DNA of 14,406 bases from Paenalcaligenes sp021793095 (GCA_027317645.1 DAHVQS010000052.1:1-14406); one strand, 5' to 3'; numbered from the stretch's first letter, positions 1 through 7,225 are shown. Program-made: numbers and translations. The notes: a model not told the origin generated them from the sequence alone.

Positions 1-1043
1 ACAAACTCGGGATCCACCGCAATGGCGCGCTCAGCCAACAGCGGAATACCATAGGCCCCTTTGGGCCCGAGCTGCTCATCCGTGATGGTTTCTGTATCAA
101 AAAACACCATGGCCTCATTGGCATTGAGCATCTCTTGGACCCTATCGGGATTGCGCTGCGCCCATTGTTTGATATTTTGCATCGAGGCCTGATCTAATGA
201 GAGCTCACCTTGATCTGCCAACCATTTACCAATCGAGGTATACGGATGGCCATTATGATCGGCATAGGCGAGGCGGATAGATTGTCCATTTTCAAAACGT
301 GCGCGCCCCGATCCCTGTATTTGCAGGAAAAAAGCCTCTACTGGATCCTTAGCCCAGACCAGCGCTTTAGGTTGACGTTCGGGGTTGGCGGCAATCTCGG
401 CCCGCGTATCATAGGGCACCACCCGATTGCCGTCGAGCTTGCCGCGAATGCGTTTACCGGCCAACTCAGGATACAAACTGCCCAAATCCACGGTCAGCAA
501 ATCCTCAGGCACCGCATATAAAGGCCATTGATAGCCTGACTGCTGGTGGGGCGCCGCCTCGATAACGGGCTCGTAATAGCCCGTCACGGTATTGCGGGCG
601 ATTTCCCCACCCTCATCCAGCAAACGCCAAGGCTGCAAATGCTCTTCTAAAAAGCGGCGCACCTGCGCGGCCTCAGCCTGCTCATCCAGCCCACTGCGCT
701 GTGCAGCGGCACAGACCGGCTGCCAATCTTTAGGGGTGGCACGGGCGGGGTGATGCAATCCTCCGCTGATGGGACGCATTAACCCCTTGCAGTTATTAAT
801 CAAGCCCTGCCAAACTGTAGTTAAATCATCCTCTTGCCAACCCGGCAATGCCCCCCAGGTCACCGCCTGAAAGCGTCCTTTCAAGGGCCGCTCGGCCGTA
901 TCCGTCATCTGCTCTAAAGACGGCACCTCTAAAGGCTGCGAAATAATATCTTTTTTTTCCTCGGGCTTATGCTCAGGCCCCTTGCTTGCACAGGCAGCCA
1001 ACAATGCGACTAACCCCACGCCCACCCAATGTTTCAGACCCAT
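1..1043 (-). CDS. mltA: Membrane-bound lytic murein transglycosylase A, lipoprotein (5' part, runs off the left edge)
   Basis: An open frame on the minus strand begins near 1043 and is still open at base 1, giving 347 codons of N-terminal sequence. MltA-family enzymes cleave peptidoglycan glycan strands to 1,6-anhydromuropeptides from the inner face of the outer membrane. The N-terminus is a short hydrophobic signal ending in a lipobox (L-L-A-A-C, Cys18), so the product should be a lipoprotein. Recognisable MltA-domain stretches follow, including VTGYYEPVIEA, FLQIQGSGRARFENG and the region around AYADHNGHPYTSIGKWL. The C-terminal part with the catalytic Asp lies outside the window. The ATG at 1043 is preferred because AGGA lies 9 bases upstream; in-frame ATGs at 1052 and 1067 are alternatives. 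It lies 116 bases downstream of apaG on the same strand and may be cotranscribed. Family call is confident; the start is less so. Confidence 0.9.
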   Translation of the reverse strand, partial: MGLKHWVGVGLVALLAACASKGPEHKPEEKKDIISQPLEVPSLEQMTDTAERPLKGRFQAVTWGALPGWQEDDLTTVWQGLINNCKGLMRPISGGLHHPARATPKDWQPVCAAAQRSGLDEQAEAAQVRRFLEEHLQPWRLLDEGGEIARNTVTGYYEPVIEAAPHQQSGYQWPLYAVPEDLLTVDLGSLYPELAGKRIRGKLDGNRVVPYDTRAEIAANPERQPKALVWAKDPVEAFFLQIQGSGRARFENGQSIRLAYADHNGHPYTSIGKWLADQGELSLDQASMQNIKQWAQRNPDRVQEMLNANEAMVFFDTETITDEQLGPKGAYGIPLLAERAIAVDPEF

Positions 1044-1159
1044 AAACAACATCCTGAAATGAATCATAAATAGTGCCTACCAAGCACCCGCCACAGAGCA
1101 CGCACCCTCAGCATTGATGGCTTGATGGCTTGATAGTTTAATTGCCTAATCGCTCATCA

Positions 1160-1534
1160 TTAATGCAAAGTACGCGGCACCGACAACACAAAACGCTCGA
1201 TGGGCAGCTCAAAAGGTATCCCCTGCTCATCCACGCAGTAATAAGTCCCCTCCATCGTGCCTACCGGCGTCGTTAAAGGGCAACCGCTAGTATATTCAAA
1301 GCCCTGCCCCGGTGGAATCAGCGGCTGCTGCCCCACCACACCAAGCCCCCGCACCTCTTCGACATCGCCATCCCCATCTGTGATGATCCAATGACGACTA
1401 ATCACCTGAATCGCTTGCTCTGTCTTGTTTTCAATATTGACCCGATAGGCAAAAATATATTGCTGCTCTTCTGGGTTTGACTGCTCGGCGATGAACTGTG
1501 GGGTAACCTTGACGACCACATTGCCTACCGTCAT
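1160..1534 (-). CDS. apaG: ApaG (Co2+/Mg2+ efflux-associated) protein
   Basis: A 124-residue protein of the usual ApaG length. ApaG is a small immunoglobulin-like fold (DUF525) protein; its biochemical role is not settled, with an old genetic link to cobalt resistance and magnesium efflux in enterobacteria. Visible family marks are SRHWIITD, the glycine-rich GLGVVGQQPLIPPG segment and EYTSGCPL, then MEGTYYCVDEQG near the C-terminus. The frame could begin five codons earlier (1549), but a strong GGGAGG Shine-Dalgarno sits 7 bases before the ATG at 1534, which therefore decides the start. It is divergent from rpe, with about 110 bases between the two start codons holding a palindrome and a TATAAT box. 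Confidence 0.93.
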   Translation of the reverse strand: MTVGNVVVKVTPQFIAEQSNPEEQQYIFAYRVNIENKTEQAIQVISRHWIITDGDGDVEEVRGLGVVGQQPLIPPGQGFEYTSGCPLTTPVGTMEGTYYCVDEQGIPFELPIERFVLSVPRTLH

Positions 1535-1553
1535 AACAACCTCCCTCAAATTT

Positions 1554-1570
1554 GGCCACCAATGGTGGCC
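1554..1570. promoter_or_regulatory. Perfect palindrome in the apaG/rpe divergent promoter region
   Basis: GGCCACC–AAT–GGTGGCC has 7-bp perfect arms with a 3-base spacer and lies 20 bases upstream of the apaG start codon. It could be an operator for a dimeric repressor or a 5' UTR hairpin in the apaG mRNA. There is no U-tract, so it is not a terminator. The structure is visible; the function is inference. Confidence 0.4.
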
Positions 1571-1587
1571 TATTTATCCAGTAAAAC

Positions 1588-1593
1588 TATAAT
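1588..1593 (+). promoter_or_regulatory. Possible -10 box for rpe
   Basis: A perfect TATAAT stands 50 bases before the rpe start codon. No convincing -35 hexamer is found 16–18 bases upstream, where the palindrome at 1554–1570 lies instead. The call rests on the -10 match alone; on the palindrome's position, a regulator bound there would overlap the polymerase site. Confidence 0.3.
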
Positions 1594-1643
1594 AATGGCA
1601 CAGAACCTTTTCGTTTTTGCAAATTTTTGTACACGGTTAACAC

Positions 1644-2348
1644 ATGCCCACCCCAACTCCCTCACAGGCGATCATCGCGCCTAGTCTACTCGCTGCTGAT
1701 TTTACCCGCCTGGGTCAAGAAGTACACGACGTCCTGGCCGCCGGCGCCGACTGGATACACTTTGATGTCATGGACAATCACTTTGTCCCCAACCTGAGCT
1801 TTGGCCCAATGGTCTGTGCGGCCATTCGACCCCTGACTCAGGCACCCATTGATGTGCACCTGATGGTCGAGCCCGTTGATAATATCGTACAGCCTTTTGC
1901 AGAGGCTGGGGCTGATTTAATCAGCTTTCACCCCGAGGCCTCACGTCATCCCCACCGCACACTGGGTTTGATTCGCTCTGCAGGTTGCAAGGCGGGGCTC
2001 GTGCTTAACCCTGGGACCCCTTTGCAAACACTCGATTACCTGATGGATCAAATCGATTTAATTTTGCTGATGTCGGTCAATCCCGGCTTTGGTGGGCAGC
2101 GCTTTATTCCCACCACCTTAGAAAAAATCCGCCAAACCCGTGCGCGCATTGACCATTGGGTACAGGCCGGTGGCCAGCCCATCCACCTCCAAGTCGATGG
2201 CGGTGTTGGGGTCGACAACATCGCGGCCATCCGTCAGGCAGGTGCCGACACCTTTGTGGCTGGCTCGGCGATCTTTGGTCAACCAGACTATCGGCAGGTC
2301 ATCGATCAAATGCGCTCCGAGATTGCGCGCACGGATCAATCCGCCTAG
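1644..2348 (+). CDS. rpe: Ribulose-phosphate 3-epimerase
   Basis: A 234-residue TIM-barrel enzyme that interconverts D-ribulose 5-phosphate and D-xylulose 5-phosphate in the cytoplasmic pentose phosphate pathway. All family motifs are present: HFDVMDNHFVPNLSFG (His39, Asp41), DVHLMV (His72), the NPGTP loop, MSVNPGFGGQ (143–152) and VDGGV (Asp185), followed by GSAIFG. His39, Asp41, His72 and Asp185 match the known metal ligands and catalytic acids. Length is normal. The ATG at 1644 gives the usual N-terminus before IIAPSLLAADF, although no clear Shine-Dalgarno precedes it. gph follows 77 bases later. The rpe–gph–trp order is common in betaproteobacteria. Confidence 0.95.
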   Translation: MPTPTPSQAIIAPSLLAADFTRLGQEVHDVLAAGADWIHFDVMDNHFVPNLSFGPMVCAAIRPLTQAPIDVHLMVEPVDNIVQPFAEAGADLISFHPEASRHPHRTLGLIRSAGCKAGLVLNPGTPLQTLDYLMDQIDLILLMSVNPGFGGQRFIPTTLEKIRQTRARIDHWVQAGGQPIHLQVDGGVGVDNIAAIRQAGADTFVAGSAIFGQPDYRQVIDQMRSEIARTDQSA

Positions 2349-2425
2349 CCGCTGATCATCCGCCCACCAATCGCCTCTGGTCACCCCCAATCACCCCCGG
2401 TCATCTTTACCACTTAATACCATCC

Positions 2426-3103
2426 ATGCACTATCAAGCAGTTTTATTTGATTTAGACGGCACGCTGGTCGACTCTATCCATGACATCGCCGCTGCCGCC
2501 AACCAAATGCTCCAATCCCTCGACTACGACCCCCTACCAGTGGCCCAAATCACGACCTTTGTGGGCCGCGGGGTCGATGCTTTGATTTGGCAATGTTTAT
2601 TAGAAAAAATTGACGCCAGCGCGCCCAGCCCCGAGCTTTACCAACAAGCGCGTGCCGCCTTTGCCACACAGTATCAACGCCAACTCGAACAAGCGCAGAC
2701 CCCCGTCTATGAAGGGGTATTTGAGGGCCTGGATCAATTCCAAGCGGCAGGCTGCAAACTGGCCGTCATCACCAACAAGCCCATTGCCTACACACACATG
2801 ATCCTCGAGCAAACCCAGCTGGCCCCCTATTTTGAGGTGGTCATCGGCGGGGATAGCTGCGAGGAAAAGAAACCCCACCCCCTGCCTTTGCTCTTTGCCT
2901 GTGCCGAGCTCGATATCGCACCAGAGCATAGCCTCATGATTGGGGATTCGATCAACGACGTTGCGGCCGCTAACGATGCGCACATCGACGTACTGGTACT
3001 GCCCTACGGCTACAACCAAGGTCAACCCGCCAGCGCATTGCCTGCCACCGCCCATGTCGATGACCTGCCCGCTGCCTATCACTGGGCGCGACAACGCGGT
3101 TAA
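2426..3103 (+). CDS. gph: Phosphoglycolate phosphatase (HAD superfamily)
   Basis: A 225-residue HAD-family hydrolase that converts 2-phosphoglycolate, a product of DNA 3'-end repair and metabolic side reactions, to glycolate. Motif I is FDLDGTLVD (nucleophile Asp9, acid/base Asp11), motif II is ITNKP (Thr116), Lys149 in the EEKKPHP segment is motif III, and motif IV is GDSINDV (Asp174, Asp178). A helical cap of the Gph type lies between motifs I and II. The frame extends far upstream of 2426 but the extra part overlaps rpe and has no family similarity, so the ATG that gives the canonical short N-terminus before AVLFDLDG is chosen. No strong ribosome binding site is seen. A terminator follows, separating it from the trp leader. 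HAD phosphatases vary in substrate; Gph is supported mainly by motif pattern, size and the rpe neighbour. Confidence 0.88.
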   Translation: MHYQAVLFDLDGTLVDSIHDIAAAANQMLQSLDYDPLPVAQITTFVGRGVDALIWQCLLEKIDASAPSPELYQQARAAFATQYQRQLEQAQTPVYEGVFEGLDQFQAAGCKLAVITNKPIAYTHMILEQTQLAPYFEVVIGGDSCEEKKPHPLPLLFACAELDIAPEHSLMIGDSINDVAAANDAHIDVLVLPYGYNQGQPASALPATAHVDDLPAAYHWARQRG

Positions 3104-3130
3104 AACAACAGCCTGGCAATGGCTATCAAT

Positions 3131-3160
3131 AAACCCTTTACAAACCGGGTTTTTTCTTTT
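3131..3160 (+). terminator. Intrinsic terminator of rpe–gph
   Basis: AAACCC (3131–3136) pairs with GGGTTT (3147–3152) around a 10-base loop, followed by a T-rich run to 3160. It begins 28 bases after the gph stop and should separate the rpe–gph transcript from the trp operon. Confidence 0.75.
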
Positions 3161-3281
3161 ACAAATAGACCAAGGCAGGTGAGCGCTGCCACACACAGCG
3201 CCCCCTGTCCTGTACACTGATAGCGTGGCTCCTCAGACAGAGCCCTTAACTCACTGACGATAGACAGATATTTTTTTGACG

Positions 3282-3374
3282 ATGATGCTTACCCACGCAC
3301 ACACAATTGCATATGTAAACGGCGCCTATTGGCGCTGGTGGCGTTGTGTTCCGGGTAGGCGCGTACTCGTCTAA
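3282..3374 (+). CDS. trpL: trp operon leader peptide
   Basis: A 30-codon frame (29 if the second of the two adjacent ATGs at 3285 is used) containing A-Y-W-R-W-W-R-C: three Trp codons (3330, 3336, 3339) within four positions. A run of Trp codons directly upstream of trpE, followed by mutually exclusive hairpins and a U-tract terminator, is the standard trp attenuator. When charged tRNA-Trp is scarce the ribosome stalls on these codons and the antiterminator forms. The Shine-Dalgarno is poor (TTGACG just before the ATG). A TACACT box at 3213–3218, preceded by TG, could be the -10 of the promoter, but no matching -35 is obvious. Confidence 0.85.
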   Translation: MMLTHAHTIAYVNGAYWRWWRCVPGRRVLV

Positions 3375-3407
3375 GCGCGTTCACGCTTAAATTTTGCAAT
3401 TACCCGG
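3351..3407 (+). promoter_or_regulatory. trp antiterminator (segments 2 and 3)
   Basis: CCGGGTA at 3351–3357, inside the leader peptide frame and 10 bases after the last Trp codon, is perfectly complementary to TACCCGG at 3401–3407, which is also the 5' arm of the terminator. A hairpin at the leader stop codon (TAAGCG 3372–3377 with CGCTTA 3384–3389) sits in the loop. A small GCGCC–TATT–GGCGC hairpin at 3322–3335 covers the first Trp codon. The competition between 3351–3357 and 3424–3429 for the same segment gives the switch. Confidence 0.75.
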
Positions 3408-3439
3408 TACCGCATCACTGCTGCCGGGTTTTTTGTTTT
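3402..3439 (+). terminator. trp attenuator terminator
   Basis: ACCCGG (3402–3407) pairs with CCGGGT (3424–3429), followed by six T, a G and four T. It lies between the leader peptide and trpE, about 85 bases before the trpE start, and no other gene ends here, so it can only serve as an attenuator. It is mutually exclusive with the 3351–3407 pairing. Confidence 0.82.
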
Positions 3440-3523
3440 CATGCTCGGCCTACGTAGTGCGGTACCTCGATATCACCACACTGCACGGCAACCACACCGT
3501 GCCTCAACAACAAAAGGCATCGC

Positions 3524-5041
3524 ATGACAGAAATTGAATTCAACGCCCTAGCCGCCAAAGGCTACAACCGTATCCCCATCATTGCCGAGACCTACGCCGA
3601 TCTGGATACTCCTTTATCCATCTACCTCAAGCTGGCCCACAATGGCCCCGAAGGCGGCCGCAACAGCTGCTTGATGGAGTCCGTCCTCGGCGGTGAACGC
3701 TTTGGCCGCTACTCCTTCATTGGCCTGCCCGCCAAAACCCTCATCCGCGCCACAGGCAACAAAACCGAGGTGGTGCATAACGGCGAAGTCATCGAGACGC
3801 ACGAGGGCAACCCACTAGAATTCATCGAAAGCTACCAGCAACGCTTCAAAGTCGCCCTACTCCCGGGCATGCCTCGCTTTGCTGGCGGTCTGGCAGGATA
3901 CTTTGGCTACGACACCATCCGCTATATCGAGCCCGAACTCGGCCCCAACGACAAACCCTTTCCACGTGGTTCAGACGGCACTCCAGATATCTTGCTCTTG
4001 CAAATAGACGAACTGGTGATCGTTGACAACCTAGCTGGCCGCACCTACCTGATCGTTTACGCCGACCCCAATCAGCCAGAAAGCTACAGCAAAGCCCAAC
4101 GACGCCTGCGCCACTTACGCGAACGTTTACGCGCCCCCGTGGTCATCCCCTACGCCTACGCCAGCATGGAAACCACCGAGCAGCGCGACTTTGCCAAAGA
4201 AGATTTCCTCGCGGCCGTACAAAAAACCAAAGAATACATCCAAAACGGTGAGGCCGAACAAGTCGTCATCGGCCAAGTCATCCGCAAACCCTTCCGAGAC
4301 GCTCCCCTCTCGTTGTACCGTGCCTTGCGCTCGCTCAACCCCTCACCCTACATGTACTTTTGGAACTTTGACTCCTTCCAAGTCGTTGGCTCTTCACCCG
4401 AAATATTGGTACGCCAAGAAGGCCACATCGAAGACGGCCAAGAAACCCGCCGAGCCACCATCCGCCCCCTCGCGGGCACCCGCAAAAGAGGCGCCACCCC
4501 CACCGAGGATCGCGCGCTCGAAGCGGAACTGCTTGCCGACACAAAGGAACGCGCCGAGCACCTCATGCTCATTGACCTGGCCCGCAGCGACATCGAGAAA
4601 ATCGCCAAACCCGACACCATTGAGGTCACCGAAGCCATGGACGTCGAGCGCTACTCCCACGTCCAACACCTAGTCTCTAATGTGAGCGGCGAAATCCGCG
4701 ACGAAGTCACCAATATGGACGTCCTCAAAGCCAGCTTTCCAGCCGGCACCCTCTCTGGATCACCCCGTCTGCGCGCCATGCAAATCATCGATGAAGTTGA
4801 ACCCGTACGCCGTGGCATCTATGGCGGCGCCGTCGGCTACCTAAGCTACAGCGGCGACATGGATCTGGCCATCGCCATCCGCACCGGCATCATCCAAAAC
4901 GGCATGCTCTATGCCCAAGCCGGCGCTGGCATTGTGGCTGACTCACAACCTGAAAGCGAATGGCAAGAAACCGAAGCCAAGGCCCGCGCCATCATCCGCG
5001 CTGCCGAACAAGTACAGTTTGGCCTTGACGAACCCATGTAA
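3524..5041 (+). CDS. trpE: Anthranilate synthase component I
   Basis: A 505-residue chorismate-binding enzyme. With an amidotransferase subunit (TrpG) it converts chorismate and glutamine to anthranilate, the first step of tryptophan synthesis. The N-terminal domain carries the Trp feedback-site motif as C-L-M-E-S (49–53; usual LLES) followed by GRYSFIG. The catalytic domain shows NGEAEQVVIGQ, SPEILV, RPLAGTRKRG (314–322), DLARSDIEKI and AGTLSGSPR (407–415), then IYGGAVGYLSYSG and GAGIVADS. The residue after S-P is Arg415 where Lys is usual. Start: AAGG lies 6 bases before the ATG. It is not fused to an amidotransferase domain, and trpG does not follow. The stop is 137 bases before trpD. Expression should depend on the upstream attenuator. 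Confidence 0.96.
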   Translation: MTEIEFNALAAKGYNRIPIIAETYADLDTPLSIYLKLAHNGPEGGRNSCLMESVLGGERFGRYSFIGLPAKTLIRATGNKTEVVHNGEVIETHEGNPLEFIESYQQRFKVALLPGMPRFAGGLAGYFGYDTIRYIEPELGPNDKPFPRGSDGTPDILLLQIDELVIVDNLAGRTYLIVYADPNQPESYSKAQRRLRHLRERLRAPVVIPYAYASMETTEQRDFAKEDFLAAVQKTKEYIQNGEAEQVVIGQVIRKPFRDAPLSLYRALRSLNPSPYMYFWNFDSFQVVGSSPEILVRQEGHIEDGQETRRATIRPLAGTRKRGATPTEDRALEAELLADTKERAEHLMLIDLARSDIEKIAKPDTIEVTEAMDVERYSHVQHLVSNVSGEIRDEVTNMDVLKASFPAGTLSGSPRLRAMQIIDEVEPVRRGIYGGAVGYLSYSGDMDLAIAIRTGIIQNGMLYAQAGAGIVADSQPESEWQETEAKARAIIRAAEQVQFGLDEPM

Positions 5042-5170
5042 ATGGACACCCCAAGCCATCCACCCATCACCCTGGGCCCGAGTGAGCGAAGAATGACGTA
5101 CAATTTCACCCGCAATCATTTTTTAGCAAACAGGGCCCACCCACGACTTAACCCTTTAATTCACGCATAG
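5042..5170 (+). CDS. Unrecognised 42-codon open frame filling the trpE–trpD gap
   Basis: The ATG directly abuts the trpE stop codon (TAA then ATG), and the TAG stop at 5168–5170 overlaps the trpD Shine-Dalgarno (TAGGAGA), so the frame spans the whole gap. There is no Shine-Dalgarno for the ATG at 5042, so expression would need translational coupling. An internal ATG at 5093 would give 25 residues beginning M-T-Y-N-F. The product has no recognisable domain, membrane segment or signal. It occupies the place where relatives carry trpG. The short match of M-T-Y-N-F to the F-T-Y-N-L near the start of TrpG is too weak to call a remnant. The frame may well be chance. Confidence 0.25.
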   Translation: MDTPSHPPITLGPSERRMTYNFTRNHFLANRAHPRLNPLIHA

Positions 5171-5178
5171 GAGACACC

Positions 5179-6237
5179 ATGAGCCCTAAACAAGCGCGCC
5201 GCATCAACGAAATCACCCCCAGCGAAGCACTGGTACGCTGCATCGAACATCGGGAAATATTCCACGATGAAATGCTCCATCTCATGCGCATGCTCATGCG
5301 CGGAGAAATGAGCCCAGTCATGTCAGCCGCCCTACTCATGGGCTTACGCGTAAAAAAAGAAACAGTGGGCGAAATCGCCGCAGCTGCCTCAGTCATGCGT
5401 GAGTTTTGCCTCAACGTCCCCATCCCCAACCCCGACCAACTACTGGATATGTGTGGCACAGGGGGGGACGCATCCAACACCTTTAATATCTCAACCGCCA
5501 GCATGTTTGTCGTGGCCGCCGCCGGCGTCAAAGTCGCCAAACACGGCGGACGCAGTGCCTCATCCTCCTCAGGCAGCGCAGATGTGCTTGAAACACTCGG
5601 CGCCCGACTGGACCTCACCCCAGAGCAAGTCTCCGAATGCGTCGAACGCATCAACATTGGCTTTATGTACGCCCCCGCACACCACAGCGCCATGAAAAAC
5701 GTCGCTGCCATACGCAAAGAACTGGGCGTACGCACTATCTTTAACATCCTGGGCCCGCTCACCAACCCAGCGAACGCCGCCAACCAACTCATGGGGGTCT
5801 TTCACCCCGACCTCGTCGGCATCCAAGTACGTGTCATGCAACGCCTCGGCGCAAAACACGTCCTGGTCGTCCACGGCCGAGACGGACTCGACGAAGCCAC
5901 CACAGGCGCTGCTACAATGGTAGGTGAATTAAAAAATGACACCGTACGTGAATACGAAATTCACCCAGAAGACTACGGCATCTCGATGAGCTCACACCGC
6001 AACATCCAAGCGAACTCAAGCCAAGAGTCCGCCGAACTCATCAAGCAAGCCCTGGACAACGTACCCGGCACCGCCCGCGACATCGTCGCCTTTAACGCCG
6101 GCCTGGCCATCTACTCAGGGCAGGGCGCCGACAGCATCCGCCACGGCATCCAAATCGCCAAAGACACCCTAGAAAGCGGCGCTGCCCGCGCCAAACTCGA
6201 AGAATTCTGCGCATTGACACGGAAGTTAACAAAATGA
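5179..6237 (+). CDS. trpD: Anthranilate phosphoribosyltransferase
   Basis: A 352-residue enzyme that transfers phosphoribose from PRPP to anthranilate in the second step of tryptophan synthesis. Family motifs in order: MCGTGGD (GTGGD 93–97, PRPP phosphate loop), KHGGRSASSSSGSADVL (His122–Arg125, anthranilate and PRPP contacts), NILGPLTNP (189–197) and DGLDE (235–239, Mg2+ site with Asp238 and Glu239). Length is typical and there is no fused TrpG domain, which matters because some bacteria carry the amidotransferase as a TrpG–TrpD fusion. The start is decided by TAGGAGACACC directly before the ATG. Its stop overlaps the trpC start by 4 bases (ATGA), indicating translational coupling. Confidence 0.97.
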   Translation: MSPKQARRINEITPSEALVRCIEHREIFHDEMLHLMRMLMRGEMSPVMSAALLMGLRVKKETVGEIAAAASVMREFCLNVPIPNPDQLLDMCGTGGDASNTFNISTASMFVVAAAGVKVAKHGGRSASSSSGSADVLETLGARLDLTPEQVSECVERINIGFMYAPAHHSAMKNVAAIRKELGVRTIFNILGPLTNPANAANQLMGVFHPDLVGIQVRVMQRLGAKHVLVVHGRDGLDEATTGAATMVGELKNDTVREYEIHPEDYGISMSSHRNIQANSSQESAELIKQALDNVPGTARDIVAFNAGLAIYSGQGADSIRHGIQIAKDTLESGAARAKLEEFCALTRKLTK

Positions 6238-7022
6238 GCAATATCCTAGAAACCATCCTCAAAACCAAGAAAAAAGAAGTAGCCGCAGCCCGCAAACTGC
6301 GCAGCGAATCAGACCTACTGCGCGAAGCACAAAGCCGCAAAGACGTCCGCGGCTTTGCCAACGCCATCGTAGACACCGCACGCAACAAAAAACCTGCCGT
6401 CATCGCGGAAATTAAACGCGCCTCCCCCTCCAAAGGCATCATCCGAGAAAACTTCAACCCTGCTGAAATCGCAGCCTCCTACGCCGCCCAAGGCGCCACC
6501 TGCCTCTCGGTACTCACAGACGTGCAATACTTCCAAGGCGCCTACGACCACCTGCGTCAAGCCCGCGCCGCCTGCGCCCTACCCGTCCTGCGCAAAGACT
6601 TCATCATCGACCCCTACCAAATCATCCACGCCCGAGCCATCGGCGCCGACTGCATCCTACTCATCGCAGCCGCCCTGAGCACCGAACAAATGCTCGAACT
6701 GGAAACCCTCGCCAACGAACTCGGCATGGACGTCCTCGTTGAAGTCCACGACCAAAAAGAACTGCACGAGGCACTCAAACTCAACACCCCGCTCATCGGC
6801 ATCAACAACAGAGACCTGCGCACCTTTAAAACCAGCCTCCAAACCACCATCGACCTACTCGCAGAAATCCCTCAAGACCGCTGCGTCGTCACCGAAAGCG
6901 GCATCCTCAACCGCGCCGATGTAGAACATATGGAACAACACGACGTCTGGGCCTTCCTCGTAGGAGAAGCCTTTATGCGCGCTGACGATCCCGGGGCAGC
7001 ACTTAAAGAGCTGTTTTTCTAA
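6234..7022 (+). CDS. trpC: Indole-3-glycerol-phosphate synthase
   Basis: A 262-residue TIM-barrel enzyme that cyclises and decarboxylates CdRP to indole-3-glycerol phosphate. Motifs: IAEIKRASPSKG (Glu59, Lys61), the LRKDFI catalytic Lys (Lys121), GINNRDL (189–195), VTESGI (Glu221) and LVGEAFM. Length is that of the single-function enzyme; there is no TrpF domain, and trpF, trpA and trpB are not in the window, so they must lie elsewhere. The ATG overlaps the trpD stop. The coding strand is C-rich and G-poor, as in trpE and trpD. No strong terminator follows directly; the first hairpin with a short T-run is inside the repeat at 7146–7179. Confidence 0.97.
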   Translation: MSNILETILKTKKKEVAAARKLRSESDLLREAQSRKDVRGFANAIVDTARNKKPAVIAEIKRASPSKGIIRENFNPAEIAASYAAQGATCLSVLTDVQYFQGAYDHLRQARAACALPVLRKDFIIDPYQIIHARAIGADCILLIAAALSTEQMLELETLANELGMDVLVEVHDQKELHEALKLNTPLIGINNRDLRTFKTSLQTTIDLLAEIPQDRCVVTESGILNRADVEHMEQHDVWAFLVGEAFMRADDPGAALKELFF

Positions 7023-7071
7023 AGAGGCTGCTTTTGATGCCGTGGGCGAGCTTTTGCTCATCGCGCTGTGA

Positions 7072-7187
7072 GCGAGTTGCCGTCCCGTCACCCTACAGGC
7101 ATCAATTTTCCTGATGTCTCGCTACGCTCGAAACATCAGCAAAACAGCTGCCTTACGGGTTCCTGAGTAGGCAGCTTTTGAGGCAGC
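7072..7187. repeat. 116-bp palindromic intergenic repeat, copy 1
   Basis: This segment recurs 383 bases downstream (7455–7570) with 5 mismatches in 116 aligned bases and no gaps. It holds two inverted repeats. CTGATGT (7111–7117) pairs with ACATCAG (7133–7139) around a TCGCTACGCTCG core. AGCTGCCT (7146–7153) pairs with AGGCAGCT (7169–7176), preceded by AAAAC and followed by TTTG, so it resembles a weak terminator. No coding frame of note runs through it. It behaves like a REP/BIME-type or MITE-like element; the family is not recognised. Confidence 0.8.
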
Positions 7188-7198
7188 GAGCCGCTTTT

Positions 7199-7225
7199 GC
7201 TGCAACGAGCTACTTTTGTTGCAGC
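7199..7225. repeat. Inverted repeat with GCTTTTG-type motif
   Basis: GCTGCAAC (7199–7206) and GTTGCAGC (7218–7225) form 8-bp perfect arms. The surrounding bases 7170–7235 repeat variants of CTTTTG every 18–22 bases (7175, 7194, 7213), as does 7031–7055, suggesting degenerate tandem units attached to repeat copy 1. Function is unknown. Confidence 0.5.

Noticed and set aside
210..521. A 103-codon plus-strand frame
   Set aside because: It is antisense to mltA, which is open to the left edge and carries a lipobox and MltA-domain segments.
1114..1136. Short tandem repeat TTGATGGC ×2 plus a partial unit between apaG and mltA
   Set aside because: It is real but only two and a half units of 8 bases, too short to carry meaning by itself.
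2156..2425. Upstream extension of the gph frame
   Set aside because: It overlaps the 3' end of rpe in another frame and adds about 90 residues unlike any HAD protein. The ATG at 2426 gives the canonical N-terminus.
2600..3217. A 205-codon open frame on the minus strand across gph
   Set aside because: It is antisense to gph, which has all four HAD motifs, and continues into the gph terminator. No family similarity is seen.
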